This document shows positions 1 to 8,561 of a stretch of DNA of 23,313 nt, piece after piece; the stretch's first letter is position 1; the number at the start of each line of letters is the position of its first letter. A model generated the notes under the pieces. The model ran no database searches. It was not told the origin of the DNA and saw nothing but the letters and a program-made list of their open reading frames with translations. Source of the stretch: CAZBQG01 sp964493945 (GTDB lineage Bacteria > Pseudomonadota > Alphaproteobacteria > Rhodospirillales > UBA2165); NCBI GenBank assembly GCA_964493945.1, contig CAZBQG010000032.1, positions 1 to 23,313 of the forward strand, given 5' to 3'. The position numbers were made by a program, and so were the translations under genes.

Positions 1-50
1 CAAAGGACAAAAGGTTCAGGAGAGCTTGACTGCGGAGACGGAATTAGACA

Positions 51-206
51 ACCAAGCTGCGATAATAATGACCCATAGGGACGGCTTCCCAAGGCTTTCA
101 GACTGCGTCGGAAAGCTTTGCCGATGCGCCGCATCGCCTGCAGCTTCCCTCGTAGCCGACGGGCCGCATAGGCGGTCCCTATGGGTCATTATTAACGCAG
201 CTTGGT
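51..206. mobile_element. MITE-like element with 32-bp terminal inverted repeats
   Basis: The left arm (51-82) and right arm (175-206) are reverse complements at 31 of 32 positions, beginning ACCAAGCTGCG and ending near GACCCATAGGGAC. About 92 bp lie between them, partly self-complementary around 105-165, with no transposase gene. The arms could extend one base (A50/A207), which would make the outer end TACCA-like on the right side. TTA follows the right arm (208-210), but the base triplet before the left end is GAC, so no clean target duplication is visible. The element sits at the 3' end of the minus-strand acyl-CoA synthetase, whose frame runs into it and stops at 181-179. It resembles the element at 10324-10470 in its outer TACCA and inner GACCCAT motifs. 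Positions 1-50 hold nothing I can identify. Confidence 0.75.
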
Positions 207-1781
207 ATTAACAGTTCCGGGGTAAGGCTGAGCATATGGCGTAGTTCGCGCTTGAGCACCTTGTCATTGGCGTTCAGCGGAAATTTATCCAGAAACACCA
301 CATGTTTGGGCCGCTTATGGGGCGCTAGGTTGGCCCGGCAGAATTCCAGGATTTCCGCTTCCGTGCAACCCGGCCCGGCGATGACGCAGGCGATAACCTT
401 CTCGCCCCATTACTCGTCCTCCATGCCAACCAGTGCGGCATTGGTGATCTTGGGGTGGGTAATCAACACGGGCTCTATTTCCGCAGGGTACACATTCATG
501 CCGCCTGTGCGGATCATGTCGCAAGGCGCCCGGCCATAAAACAAAACCCGGCCTCGTCTTTGCGCATCAAATCACCGGTGAGCAGCCAGCCATCCTGGAT
601 AGCTTTGGCGGTGTCTTCAGGCTTGTTCCAATATCCTTTGAAGAGCGTGGGTGATTTGATGGCCATGCGCCCCACTTCACCCCGGGGCATGGGGTGCAAG
701 TCCTCATCCAGGCTTTCCACCCGGCAATGCAGGGCTTCGCGCCCGATGGACTGAAGCAGAATTTCATCTTCCGGGTTGGCGAGCGCGCGCCGGCAATCTT
801 CGGGCATCAGATAAGAGATGCGCCCGCCCGCCTCGGTCGAGGCGAAGGCGCTGGAAAAATGTCTGTGGAAGCTTCCCTGATCGCGGATATTACGCAGCCC
901 CTGGGGCAGATTGGCCGTGGGGCTCGAGGACGATCCGGAAAACACTCGGAGCGAGCTGAGATCAAACCGCTCCAGATCGGCATGAAAGGCGAAGCGGCGG
1001 AACACGGCACCATTGGCATAGGCGACGGTAACCGCTTCCCACCCGATGGTTCCCAGCAAGTCCGTCTCGTCGAATTTGGGCAGGAGCACCATGGTGGCCC
1101 CCGCCAGGACGTATAACGCCAACATGGAGAGCGCCGATCCGGCGGCCAGGGGGCCGCTGATGGTCACCCGGTCATTTCCCCCGGTGGGGANNNNNNNNNN
1201 NNNNNNNNNTATGCATGAGATTGATGGCGCTGACCATGATCAGTTGGCGGTGAGTCCGGAGGTATCCCTTGGGCGTGCCCGTGGTACCCGAGGTATATTT
1301 AATGGTCAGATCGGCGTCGGGATCAATCCAGATATCGGGTGCTTCGGCCTCGCCGCCCATCTTCGCGTAATCCAGCCAGAAGGGATGCCTTCGCCAAGCC
1401 CGATAACGTCCTACACGGTTTTGAGATCCTCTGCCGCCTCTTCCACCGCCGGTGCGTAAGATGCTTGGCAGATAAGGAATTTGGCACCCAGATCATTGAC
1501 GATATGGGTGATTTCCAGTGCCGCCGATCCGGGCACGATGGGTGCGCCGATGACGCCGGTCTTGGCCAGACCCAAAAAAAGGTCTCGACGAATTCCACGC
1601 CGTTATCCAGCAGATAGGCAACCCGGTCACCAGCCCTGGCGCCTTCCGCCAGCAAGGCATTCGCCACCCGGTTGGCGCCGGCGTCCAGTTCCCGCCAGGT
1701 GAGGCGCCTGCCGCCGAATATGAGGGCCTCCGCGCCGGGCCGGTTGCGGGCATGATAGGCGAGGGTTTCGCCGATATTCAT
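179..1781 (-). pseudogene. AMP-dependent acyl-CoA synthetase (ANL family), multiply disrupted
   Basis: The joined frames give about 520 residues of an ATP-dependent acid:CoA ligase. Visible motifs are the P-loop YTSGTTGTPKG, the STEAGG motif, GWLLTGDL, GGMNVYPAEIE and the C-terminal NANDKVLKREL with the adenylation lysine. The start ATG overlaps the CoA-transferase stop as ATGA, so the two were translationally coupled. Lesions seen: a frameshift in a seven-base homopolymer (1574-1580), an in-frame TAG (1413-1411), a frameshift near 1378-1392, a frameshift near 521-530 just before the DMIRTGG motif, and an in-frame TAA (412-410) in EDE-stop-WGE. A 19-N gap also interrupts it. The 3' end runs into the inverted-repeat element and terminates inside it with about ten foreign residues. 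The number of independent lesions makes a true pseudogene more likely than sequencing error. The original substrate is unknown; an aromatic or medium-chain acid would fit the neighbours. Confidence 0.85.
1191..1209. other. assembly gap (19 Ns)
   Basis: A run of 19 N bases lies inside the acyl-CoA synthetase pseudogene, between the residues INLMH and PTGGNDRV. The true missing length is unknown, so the reading frame across it cannot be judged. Confidence 0.99.
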
Positions 1782-2619
1782 CCCACCGTCAGGCGGCGGG
1801 TCTTCAGCTTGCCGCCCCGGTCCACCTTGGTGCGCAGCACATTAAGCTCCCAATTCGTGGGCGGCGTGGTTTGCGGCACGCCGCCTTCGATGATCAGATC
1901 GAAGCCCGTATTGGCCAGTACGTCATCCACCGTGAATCCGGGATGGACGCTGATCAGGCGCATGTGGTGTTCATCGGGCGTGAAGTCGCAAATGCAGATG
2001 GGGGTCCAGGCATATTGGGGGCCGCGCCGGCCATTGAGTGCCTTGGCCCTGGCTTCGCCGCCTTCCAGCCAACCGGCGCCTGAGCGGTATTCCACCTTTT
2101 CGACGAATATCTTCTTGTTGTGATGTTCGACATAATTGTTGGTCGGGCCCGATCCCATCCAGATGGTGCCCACCGATCCCGGCCCCCGCACTTTGAGCTT
2201 GGGGTGGGGTCCGCCGATGCCGATCATGTTGGAATTGCCGTATTTGTCGATCTGCATGCCGCCCAATCCACCGGCCGAGATGAAATTCATGCGGCCATCC
2301 GGGCCCCAGCCCTTGAGGGCGCCGTCCACCACATCCATCATGTAATTTTTGCATTCCGCACCCCGGTTGCAGATGGGATCCCAGGTGCCCAGTGGCAGGT
2401 GATCGAATTTGCCGTTGATCGACCCCGCGCCGCCCGTGGTCAGCCACAGATTGGGCGCCACGGTGATCTGGGCCAGGCGCCCCGCGGCCAAGGGTATGAC
2501 CATTCCGGCGCCGCCTCCGCCCCGTTTTCTTCGGGTCCCGCCATGACGCGGGCGATGATGATGGCCATCAATTCGGCCATGGAATATGCGTCGGTCCCCG
2601 GATGGGCCTGTTCGGCCAT
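1778..2619 (-). pseudogene. CoA-transferase beta subunit (IpdB/GctB-like), frameshifted
   Basis: The gene encodes a type I CoA-transferase beta-like subunit, which together with an alpha subunit would move CoA between acids or act on a CoA-bound intermediate. The first part begins MAEQAHPGTDAYSMAELM from an ATG at 2619-2617 preceded by AGGGAAGGA. After a one-base shift near 2505-2525 it continues GAGMVIPLAAGRLAQ and runs to the end as about 240 residues. It contains the family's GLGGMQIDKYGN-NMIGIGG stretch and a C-terminal HPGFTVDDVLANTGF block. The combined length of about 280 residues matches the family. No alpha subunit is present downstream or upstream within the window; a divergent UbiD gene occupies the upstream side. 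The stop overlaps the start of the ligase gene. A single shift could be a sequencing error, but its partner gene is clearly decayed. The 190 bp upstream (2620-2809) is a divergent promoter region. Confidence 0.75.
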
Positions 2620-2809
2620 GATTTCGTTCCTTCCCTCTCGGTCCAGCCCGATCATCCGCTTATCGGGCCTTTTGTCCAGCGTATAAAATTGATCCGGTCC
2701 AGCCTTCCCCATAACTCGGTTTCGGCGTGATTCTTATTCCCACCCATGGTAAATCCATCCAGGGCCGCCGACAAACGCGGTCCATCGGGACGCAGTTAGG
2801 AGAAAACAA

Positions 2810-4384
2810 ATGGACGCAAAGAGTAAAACCTCCGGCGCCAAGCTGGACGGTGTGGCCGACCTCAGAAACACCATCGGTTGGCTGCGCAAAGAGGGCGATA
2901 TCATCGACACTGACGCCGAAGTGGACCCCGATCTGGAAGTGGTCGGCATTCAAAAGCATCTGGACGGGTCCTGCCCGATCCTGTTTGAAAATGTCAAAAC
3001 CAAGCCCAATCACCGGGTGATCACCAACCTGTTCGGTGACATCAATGTGATCAACAAGATGTTCGGCTGGGAAGACGATGTGGACCGCACGCGCAAGCTG
3101 GCCCATGCCCTGACCCATCCCATTCCGCCCGAAGTGATCTCCCAGGACGCAGCACCTTGCCAGGAACATGCGATCGAGAAGCCCGATGATGTGAACGAAC
3201 ATATGGTCGCCATCCGCCATACCGAATACGAGCCCGAATTGACCGTCGGCTCGGGCATCCGGTGTGTTACCGGCGAGCATTTCGACGGGGGCACTGATTT
3301 GGGCTACAACCGGATGAATTTCCGCTGGGGCAATGTGGGCACTTTCCAGATCTCGCCCGGCTCCCATATGTGGCAGGTGGTTTCCAAATATTACAAAGAC
3401 AACAAGCCGGTCCCCATCACCATGTGTTTCGGCGTGCCGCCGGCAGCCACACTGATTGCCGGTTCCGGCTTCGATTATGCCGTTCTGCCCCAGGGCTGCG
3501 ACGAAATCGGCATGGCCGGTGCTGTATTGGGCGAGCCCATGCGCCTGGTCAAGGCGCGTACGGTGGATGCCATGGCCCTGGCCGACAGCGAAGTGGTGCT
3601 GGAAGGTTATGTGGATCCCCGCGACCGGCGTTACGAAACCGGCGAAGCGGAAGAGGCCGACGTGCAGGGCCGTTTCCATTTCCACCCCGAATGGGCCGGC
3701 TATATGGGCAAGGCCTATAAGGCACCCACCTTCCATTGCACGGCGGTAACCATGCGTGACCCGTCGACCAAGCCGATCATCTTTGCCTTGGGCGTGCATA
3801 CGCTGGATGACCACAATATCGACACGACGGCCCGCGAAGCGGCCATGTTCGAACTCTGCGAAAGATTGCAGCCGGGCGTCATCCAAGATGTGGTCATTCC
3901 CTATCCCATGACCGATTGGGGTGGGGCCATCATCCAGGTGAAAAAGCGCAACCGCATCGATGAAGGCTGGCAGCGCAACTTCATGACCGCCATCCTGTCA
4001 TGCTCGCAAGGCATGCGTTTGTGCATCGCGGTCAGCGAGGATACGGACCCTTATTCCATGGACGACATCATGTGGAATCTGACCACCCGGGTTAATCCCA
4101 AGACCGATATCTTGAACCCGATCCCGGGCGGGCGCGGACAGACCTTTATGCCGGCCGAACGCATGACGGCGGGCGAAAAGCAATGGACTGCTTCCAACAC
4201 CAACTTCGAGGGCGGCATGTGCATCGATGCCACCGTACCCTTCGGATATGAGAGCGACTTCCTGCGTCCGGTCTACGCCATCCACAAGGTGGACCCGGCC
4301 AAGTTCCTGTCAAAAAAGGATTTGGAAAACGCGCGTTCGCGCATGCATGGCTGGGTCAACAGCCTGGCGCGCACAGGGCGTTAA
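2810..4384 (+). CDS. UbiD-family prenylated-FMN decarboxylase, variant active site
   Basis: An intact 524-residue UbiD homologue, a family that uses prenylated FMN with metal ions to decarboxylate (or carboxylate) aromatic and alpha,beta-unsaturated acids in the cytoplasm. Aligned by eye with the other two UbiD proteins here, it keeps the active-site arginine (R168 in GYNR), the metal-binding histidine (H186 in SPGSH), a glutamate in DEIGMAG (E232) and the second catalytic glutamate (E294 in PEWAGY). The first glutamate of the usual EGPFGE motif is absent: residue 289 is F in RFHFHPEW. The asparagine five residues before the arginine is Asp. These changes set it apart and suggest an unusual substrate. 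Some UbiD relatives act on CoA thioesters (phthaloyl-CoA decarboxylase), which would fit the divergent CoA-transferase and ligase genes, but this is conjecture. The start has TAGGAG eight to nine bases upstream. A strong terminator follows the stop. Confidence 0.9.
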   Translation: MDAKSKTSGAKLDGVADLRNTIGWLRKEGDIIDTDAEVDPDLEVVGIQKHLDGSCPILFENVKTKPNHRVITNLFGDINVINKMFGWEDDVDRTRKLAHALTHPIPPEVISQDAAPCQEHAIEKPDDVNEHMVAIRHTEYEPELTVGSGIRCVTGEHFDGGTDLGYNRMNFRWGNVGTFQISPGSHMWQVVSKYYKDNKPVPITMCFGVPPAATLIAGSGFDYAVLPQGCDEIGMAGAVLGEPMRLVKARTVDAMALADSEVVLEGYVDPRDRRYETGEAEEADVQGRFHFHPEWAGYMGKAYKAPTFHCTAVTMRDPSTKPIIFALGVHTLDDHNIDTTAREAAMFELCERLQPGVIQDVVIPYPMTDWGGAIIQVKKRNRIDEGWQRNFMTAILSCSQGMRLCIAVSEDTDPYSMDDIMWNLTTRVNPKTDILNPIPGGRGQTFMPAERMTAGEKQWTASNTNFEGGMCIDATVPFGYESDFLRPVYAIHKVDPAKFLSKKDLENARSRMHGWVNSLARTGR

Positions 4385-4404
4385 GCGACTTACGGCTTGC
4401 GAAG

Positions 4405-4436
4405 AAAAGGCGGTCCGGATGGACCGCCTTTTTTTA
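4405..4436 (+). terminator. Rho-independent terminator after the first UbiD gene
   Basis: A perfect 10-bp stem (AAGGCGGTCC at 4407-4416 and GGACCGCCTT at 4421-4430) closes a four-base GGAT loop and runs directly into a T tract to 4435. It lies 20-50 bp after the UbiD stop, so transcription of that gene probably ends here and the P450 has its own promoter. The A residues before the stem could allow weak activity on the other strand. Confidence 0.9.
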
Positions 4437-4469
4437 TGTTCAGAAAGCCGAAACCATACCGGAATTCCC

Positions 4470-4498
4470 TTGCACATCAAAATTCCGCTATCTAGAGT
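4470..4498 (+). promoter_or_regulatory. possible sigma70-type promoter for the P450 gene
   Basis: TTGCAC (4470-4475), a 17-bp spacer, and TAGAGT (4493-4498) lie between the terminator and the P450 start. The hexamers are imperfect, so this rests mainly on spacing and position. Confidence 0.25.
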
Positions 4499-4533
4499 TT
4501 CTTCAATGCGTTGTTTCCAAGGAGGGTGATGCC

Positions 4534-5798
4534 ATGGGTGATTCCACCTATTACAAGGACAGTCCCAAAAATCCAGTGGCCCCCCAAGGGAGTCCGGTGG
4601 ATCACTCCTTCTCTCCCTTCGATGGGAAATATGTGAAAAATCCCTGTGCCGAGCTGGAAAAGCGGCGCCTGGGCTCTCCCATATCCTATGCGGAAGAGTT
4701 GGGCTATGTCGTGCTCACGCGAATGGAAGATATTTTGGAGGTGTTTAAGAACGACCAGGTTTTTTCGTCGGAGAACGTGCAGTATCCTGTGGTGCCGATT
4801 TGCGAGGCCGCGCGAAGCATCTTGGTGGCGGAAGATTGTGACCCGCTTCCCGTGCTGTCCAACGGGAAGGCTCCGGACCATGCGCGGGTTCGAATGCATG
4901 CCCAGTCCGGCTTCTCGTCCCGGCGGATGAAAGTTCTCGAACCCTTTGTCCGCAACCGTTGCGAAACCCTGATCGATGGGATGATCAAGGCCGGCCCGCC
5001 TGCCAATTTCGTGAAAGCGGTCGGGCATCCTCTCCCCGGCGAGACCATCTTCCGCTTCATTGGATTCCCCGAAGCAGATGATAAAAAGCTCAAATCCTGG
5101 ACCACCAACCGCCTGGCCTTCACATGGGGCAAGACTAGCGACGAGGAGCAGGTGGAAATTGCGGAAAATATGCTGGTCTATTGGCGCTATTGCAGCGCCT
5201 TCGTCAAACAGCGTTTCGAAGAACCCGCGGACGATTTTACCTCCGAATTACTGGCCATTCATAAATCCGATCCGCAGGAACTCGCCTACAAGGAAATTGA
5301 ATCGGTGGTCTACGGCCTTTCCTTCGCGGGCCACGAGATCGTCACCAATTTTCTGAACAATGCCCTGATCAACCTTTTTTCCAATCGCAGCCAGTGGGAC
5401 GAAATCTGCAAGGACCCGGCCCTCATACCCAGTGCCCTCAATGAAGTGCTGCGGATCGATTCCCCTAGGCCAGTTGGCGCCGCTTGGCCCTTCAGGATAC
5501 GGAAATCGCCGATCAAAAGATTCCGGCGGGCACAGAGATTTTCCTGCCGCTGGCATCGGCCAACCGGGACGGGGAGGCATTCGTAAAGCCGGATGATTTC
5601 GACATTCACCGGGAAAATGCCGGCGGCCATGTTTCCTTCGGCCACGGTGTCCATTTCTGTCTCGGCCACCGGTTGGCGCTCCTGGAAGCGAATATCGCGC
5701 TTGAGGTGCTGGTGGGCCGCATCCCATCTTTGCAACTGGTCGAGGGTCAGGAATTCAGTTTTATCCCAACTTCACCTTTCGCGGTCCTGCCCGGTTGA
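4534..5798 (+). pseudogene. cytochrome P450, frameshifted
   Basis: The joined frames encode about 420 residues of a soluble bacterial P450 monooxygenase. Visible features are the I-helix AGHEIV (the usual Thr of AGHET is Ile), the K-helix ExxR in NEVLR, and the heme-binding FGHGVHFCLGHR with its cysteine thiolate ligand. The frame changes near 5466-5469: the first part reads RIDSP and the other frame continues ASWRRLALQDTEI, so one indel separates the K helix from the heme-binding region. A full-length product would need a frame correction; otherwise a protein lacking the heme cysteine is made. The start is well supported by AAGGAGGG six to eight bases before ATG. No ferredoxin or ferredoxin reductase is adjacent. 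The SDR gene follows after 96 bp on the same strand and may share a transcript. A single indel could be a sequencing error. Confidence 0.85.
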
Positions 5799-5894
5799 AC
5801 GTAACCTGGTAATCTCGCGCTGCCCTTTGACATTCTCTCTGTCCTCTTGTTTGATGCGGCCCAAGTAATGGCTTGAAACAGGAGGAGGCGAATC

Positions 5895-6680
5895 ATGGAT
5901 TTGGGTCTAAAGGGAAAAACTGCCGTTGTCACCGGCTCCAGCCAAGGGATCGGAAACGCCATCGCGGAAGCCCTGGCCCAGGAAGGGTGCAATGTCGCCC
6001 TTTCGGCGAGGGGGGAGGAACGCCTGGACCAGGCGGTGGCCTCCATCGAAGCCAAAGGGGTAAAGGCCGTCGGCGTCCAATGTGATCTTTCAGGCGAGGC
6101 CGGTTGCGCCGCCTTCATTGAAAAAGCGGCGGGCGATCTGGGGGGCATCGATATTCTGGTCAATAATGTGGGCGGCATGATCCCCGGAACCCTGGACAGC
6201 ATGACCGACGAGCTTTGGGAGACCGTACTCAACACCAATCTGATGGCCTATGTGCACACCACCAAACACGCCGTTCCCCTTTTGAAGAAATCTTCCACCG
6301 GGCGAATCCTCAACGTATCGGGCGTAACCGGCAAGCAACTGTTGCCCGGCGCGCTGACCACCACCATTCCCAATTCGGCCATCATCGGTTTCACCAAGAT
6401 CATGGCCGCCGAACTGGGGGGTGAAGGGATCACGGTTAACAATATCTGTCCCGGTTTTACCAATACAGAATCCTGGGGCCCACGGGCCGAGGGCATGGCC
6501 AAGGTGCGTGGCGTCAGTGCCGATGCGGTGCGTGAGGGGATCGCCGGTCAGACATTGTTGGGGCGTTGGGCCGAACCCCAGGAGATCGGCGAAATGGCCG
6601 CCTTCCTGGTCTCGGAGCGCAACGGCTATATGACCGGCACCACCGTCGAGGTATGCGGCGGCTTCGCAAAATATTTATAA
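5895..6680 (+). CDS. SDR-fold protein lacking the usual Tyr-Lys catalytic pair
   Basis: A 261-residue Rossmann-fold protein of the short-chain dehydrogenase/reductase family. It has the cofactor motif TGSSQGIG (13-20), NNVGG (90-94), the active-site serine region NVSG (S142) and the C-terminal GYMTGTTVEVCGG block typical of ketoreductases. The YxxxK motif is missing: counting back from GFTK, the Tyr position is T156 and the Lys position is N160 (TTTIPN). SDR subgroups without the canonical tetrad are known, so it may be a non-classical reductase, a dehydratase or isomerase-like enzyme, or non-catalytic. It starts at an ATG with AGGAGGAG upstream. It lies between the P450 and a small membrane protein on the same strand. 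It is intact. Confidence 0.88.
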   Translation: MDLGLKGKTAVVTGSSQGIGNAIAEALAQEGCNVALSARGEERLDQAVASIEAKGVKAVGVQCDLSGEAGCAAFIEKAAGDLGGIDILVNNVGGMIPGTLDSMTDELWETVLNTNLMAYVHTTKHAVPLLKKSSTGRILNVSGVTGKQLLPGALTTTIPNSAIIGFTKIMAAELGGEGITVNNICPGFTNTESWGPRAEGMAKVRGVSADAVREGIAGQTLLGRWAEPQEIGEMAAFLVSERNGYMTGTTVEVCGGFAKYL

Positions 6681-6740
6681 TGCACTCAAAGCGGGGCGGG
6701 TGCCGGGGAGGCAGGCGCTCTGATATAATGGAGGCATGAT

Positions 6741-7178
6741 ATGACTTTCGATTTTCTGTTCAACGTCAGCCTGGCCGGCGTCATGGCCACCTACGGGCTG
6801 CTGGTCATAGCCAATTGGGCCTACCGGTTGGGGCTGCCCCGTCTGGACTTTGCCAAGGCCATGGCCGCGCTTACCTATGGCCCCAGCTTCGATGGCGAGC
6901 CACCCTATTGGGCGGGCCAACTGGTCATCTATTTCAACGGTGTGATGTTGGCGCTGATCTATGCCACGGTGGTGGCCGAACATTTGCCGGGCATTCCCCT
7001 GGTCAAGGGCATAATCTGGGGCGTGGTGCTTTATTCGATTTCCTGCGTGTTCTTCGTGCCCCTCTATTTGCGGGAAGGATTCTTCCTTTGGCATATCGAT
7101 AAGAAAGCCTGGATCACCAGCGGCATGGCGCATGGCGTATGGGGTCTGGTCGTCGGCTGGTTGAGTCCTATTGCTTAG
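6741..7178 (+). CDS. small integral membrane protein, unknown function
   Basis: A 145-residue hydrophobic protein with about four predicted membrane spans, at roughly residues 5-28, 62-82, 88-110 and 122-142 by eye. A polar loop (GPSFDGEPPYW) follows the first span. It resembles small DUF-type four-helix membrane proteins with conserved G/H residues in the last helices, but I cannot name the family with confidence. TGGAGG precedes the ATG. It lies 60 bp after the SDR gene on the same strand, and its TAG stop abuts the stop of the convergent MFS gene with no space. It may form a P450-SDR-membrane protein transcript, which is an inference from strand and spacing only. Confidence 0.75.
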   Translation: MTFDFLFNVSLAGVMATYGLLVIANWAYRLGLPRLDFAKAMAALTYGPSFDGEPPYWAGQLVIYFNGVMLALIYATVVAEHLPGIPLVKGIIWGVVLYSISCVFFVPLYLREGFFLWHIDKKAWITSGMAHGVWGLVVGWLSPIA

Positions 7179-8423
7179 TCAACCGGGTCTTGGCATGGCC
7201 GAGACCATGATGGCGGCCAGCGCACTGAGACCGGCGGCGGCCAAGATGGGCAGGGTGTAACTGCCCATGAAATCGAAAGCCAGTCCGGTGAGCCAGGCGC
7301 CCCCCAGGGCGCCGACGGATATCTTCGTATAGAGCACGCCGCTGATGCCGCTGATGCGCGGCCCGTGGAAATAATCGGCGGTCAGGGCAGGTACCAAGGC
7401 GACGATGCCGCCATAGAAGACACCGAAAACCAGAGCGAAGGCGACCAGCTCCCAATATTCGGTGAGTTGGGGCCAGGCGCCCATGGCCAGTGCCGACCCC
7501 CCATACATGAGGGTCAGCGACGCCCGCCGGCCCAAGCGGTCCGCCGCACCGCCGATGGCGAAGCGCCCGAGAATGCTGCCCAGGCCAACCAGTCCCACGA
7601 GAAGGACGGCGCGGTCCTGCTCGATCCCGTTATCGGTGGCATAGGCGGCGAGGTGGGCGAAGGGCACCAGGGTGGCGAATGAACTGACAAACCCGGAGAT
7701 ATAAAGTAGCAGGAAGGGCCGGGTGAGCACGGTCTGGGCCAGGGGCTTTTTCCAGGCAGGGGTCTGGGCTGCCGCCGGCTTATCGTCCGCCGCCACTATA
7801 CCATCCACCGTCAGGCCCCGCATGGCCGGATCATTCTCAAGCAAGCGGGTGACTGCGATGCCGAAGACCAGCGCAATCACAGCCAATCCGCCATAGGCGG
7901 CACGCCAGTCCCATTGGTCGATGACGGCGGTAGCTGCCATGGGCACGGCCAGGGTTCCGCAGCCGATGCCGGCAACGGCGATACCCGACGCCATGCCCCG
8001 CCGGGCGCGGAACCAATGCTGCACGGCACCCAGGCTCGGCACATAGACGAAGCCGACGCCCAGCCCCACACCCAACCCATAGGCCAGATAAACCTGCCAC
8101 AAACTTTCGGCCAGGGCCGCCAACCCCAGGCCCACGACGATCATGACCATACCGGCGGCCACCACCTTGCGCCCGTCCCCCCGGTCGGCCAGGGGGCCGC
8201 TGAGCGCGCCGAGGCTGAAAAAGAGGAAGGCGCTGATGGCGAAAACCAGCGACGTATCGCCCCGCGTCGCGGAGAATTCGGCCTGCAACGAGGGGAAGAA
8301 GGCGGCGAAGGAATAGGCGATGCCGAAGGCGATGAAGAGTGCCGCGAAGGCGCCCCCGACGACGATCCAGCCGTGAAAAAGACGCGCGGGCACGGTCTGG
8401 GCCGGGGCTTGGAGTTCATTCAT
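7179..8423 (-). CDS. MFS transporter (monocarboxylate/oxalate-formate-like)
   Basis: A 414-residue major facilitator protein with about 12 membrane spans. The N-terminal half starts HGWIVVGGAFAALF and carries the loop 2-3 signature GPLADRGDGRK. A matching GGAADRLGRR lies between helices 8 and 9 of the second half. The hydrophilic central loop spans about residues 205-230. The N-terminal HGW plus a GxGxGxGFVYVPSLGAVQHWF stretch recalls monocarboxylate or oxalate/formate antiporter-like MFS proteins, so uptake or export of an organic acid is plausible next to decarboxylase genes. It is intact and converges on the small membrane protein. It is divergent from the hydrolase at 8562; the 138 bp between them (8424-8561) should hold both promoters, though I could not pick out convincing hexamers. 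Confidence 0.9.
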   Translation of the reverse strand: MNELQAPAQTVPARLFHGWIVVGGAFAALFIAFGIAYSFAAFFPSLQAEFSATRGDTSLVFAISAFLFFSLGALSGPLADRGDGRKVVAAGMVMIVVGLGLAALAESLWQVYLAYGLGVGLGVGFVYVPSLGAVQHWFRARRGMASGIAVAGIGCGTLAVPMAATAVIDQWDWRAAYGGLAVIALVFGIAVTRLLENDPAMRGLTVDGIVAADDKPAAAQTPAWKKPLAQTVLTRPFLLLYISGFVSSFATLVPFAHLAAYATDNGIEQDRAVLLVGLVGLGSILGRFAIGGAADRLGRRASLTLMYGGSALAMGAWPQLTEYWELVAFALVFGVFYGGIVALVPALTADYFHGPRISGISGVLYTKISVGALGGAWLTGLAFDFMGSYTLPILAAAGLSALAAIMVSAMPRPG

Positions 8424-8561
8424 GATGGCGTTATCCGGACATGGCCCGGCAAGGTGATGTTGGATTGATTGGCATTTAAGAGATAACCTTCAAATCGGGC
8501 CCAATCCTAATCAGTATCCGGGATTAAAGCCATTCAATCTTGTGACAGCGGAAGGCAAACC

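Noticed and set aside
26..211. A 61-residue plus-strand reading frame at the left end
   Set aside because: It is made almost entirely of the inverted-repeat element and has no family resemblance.
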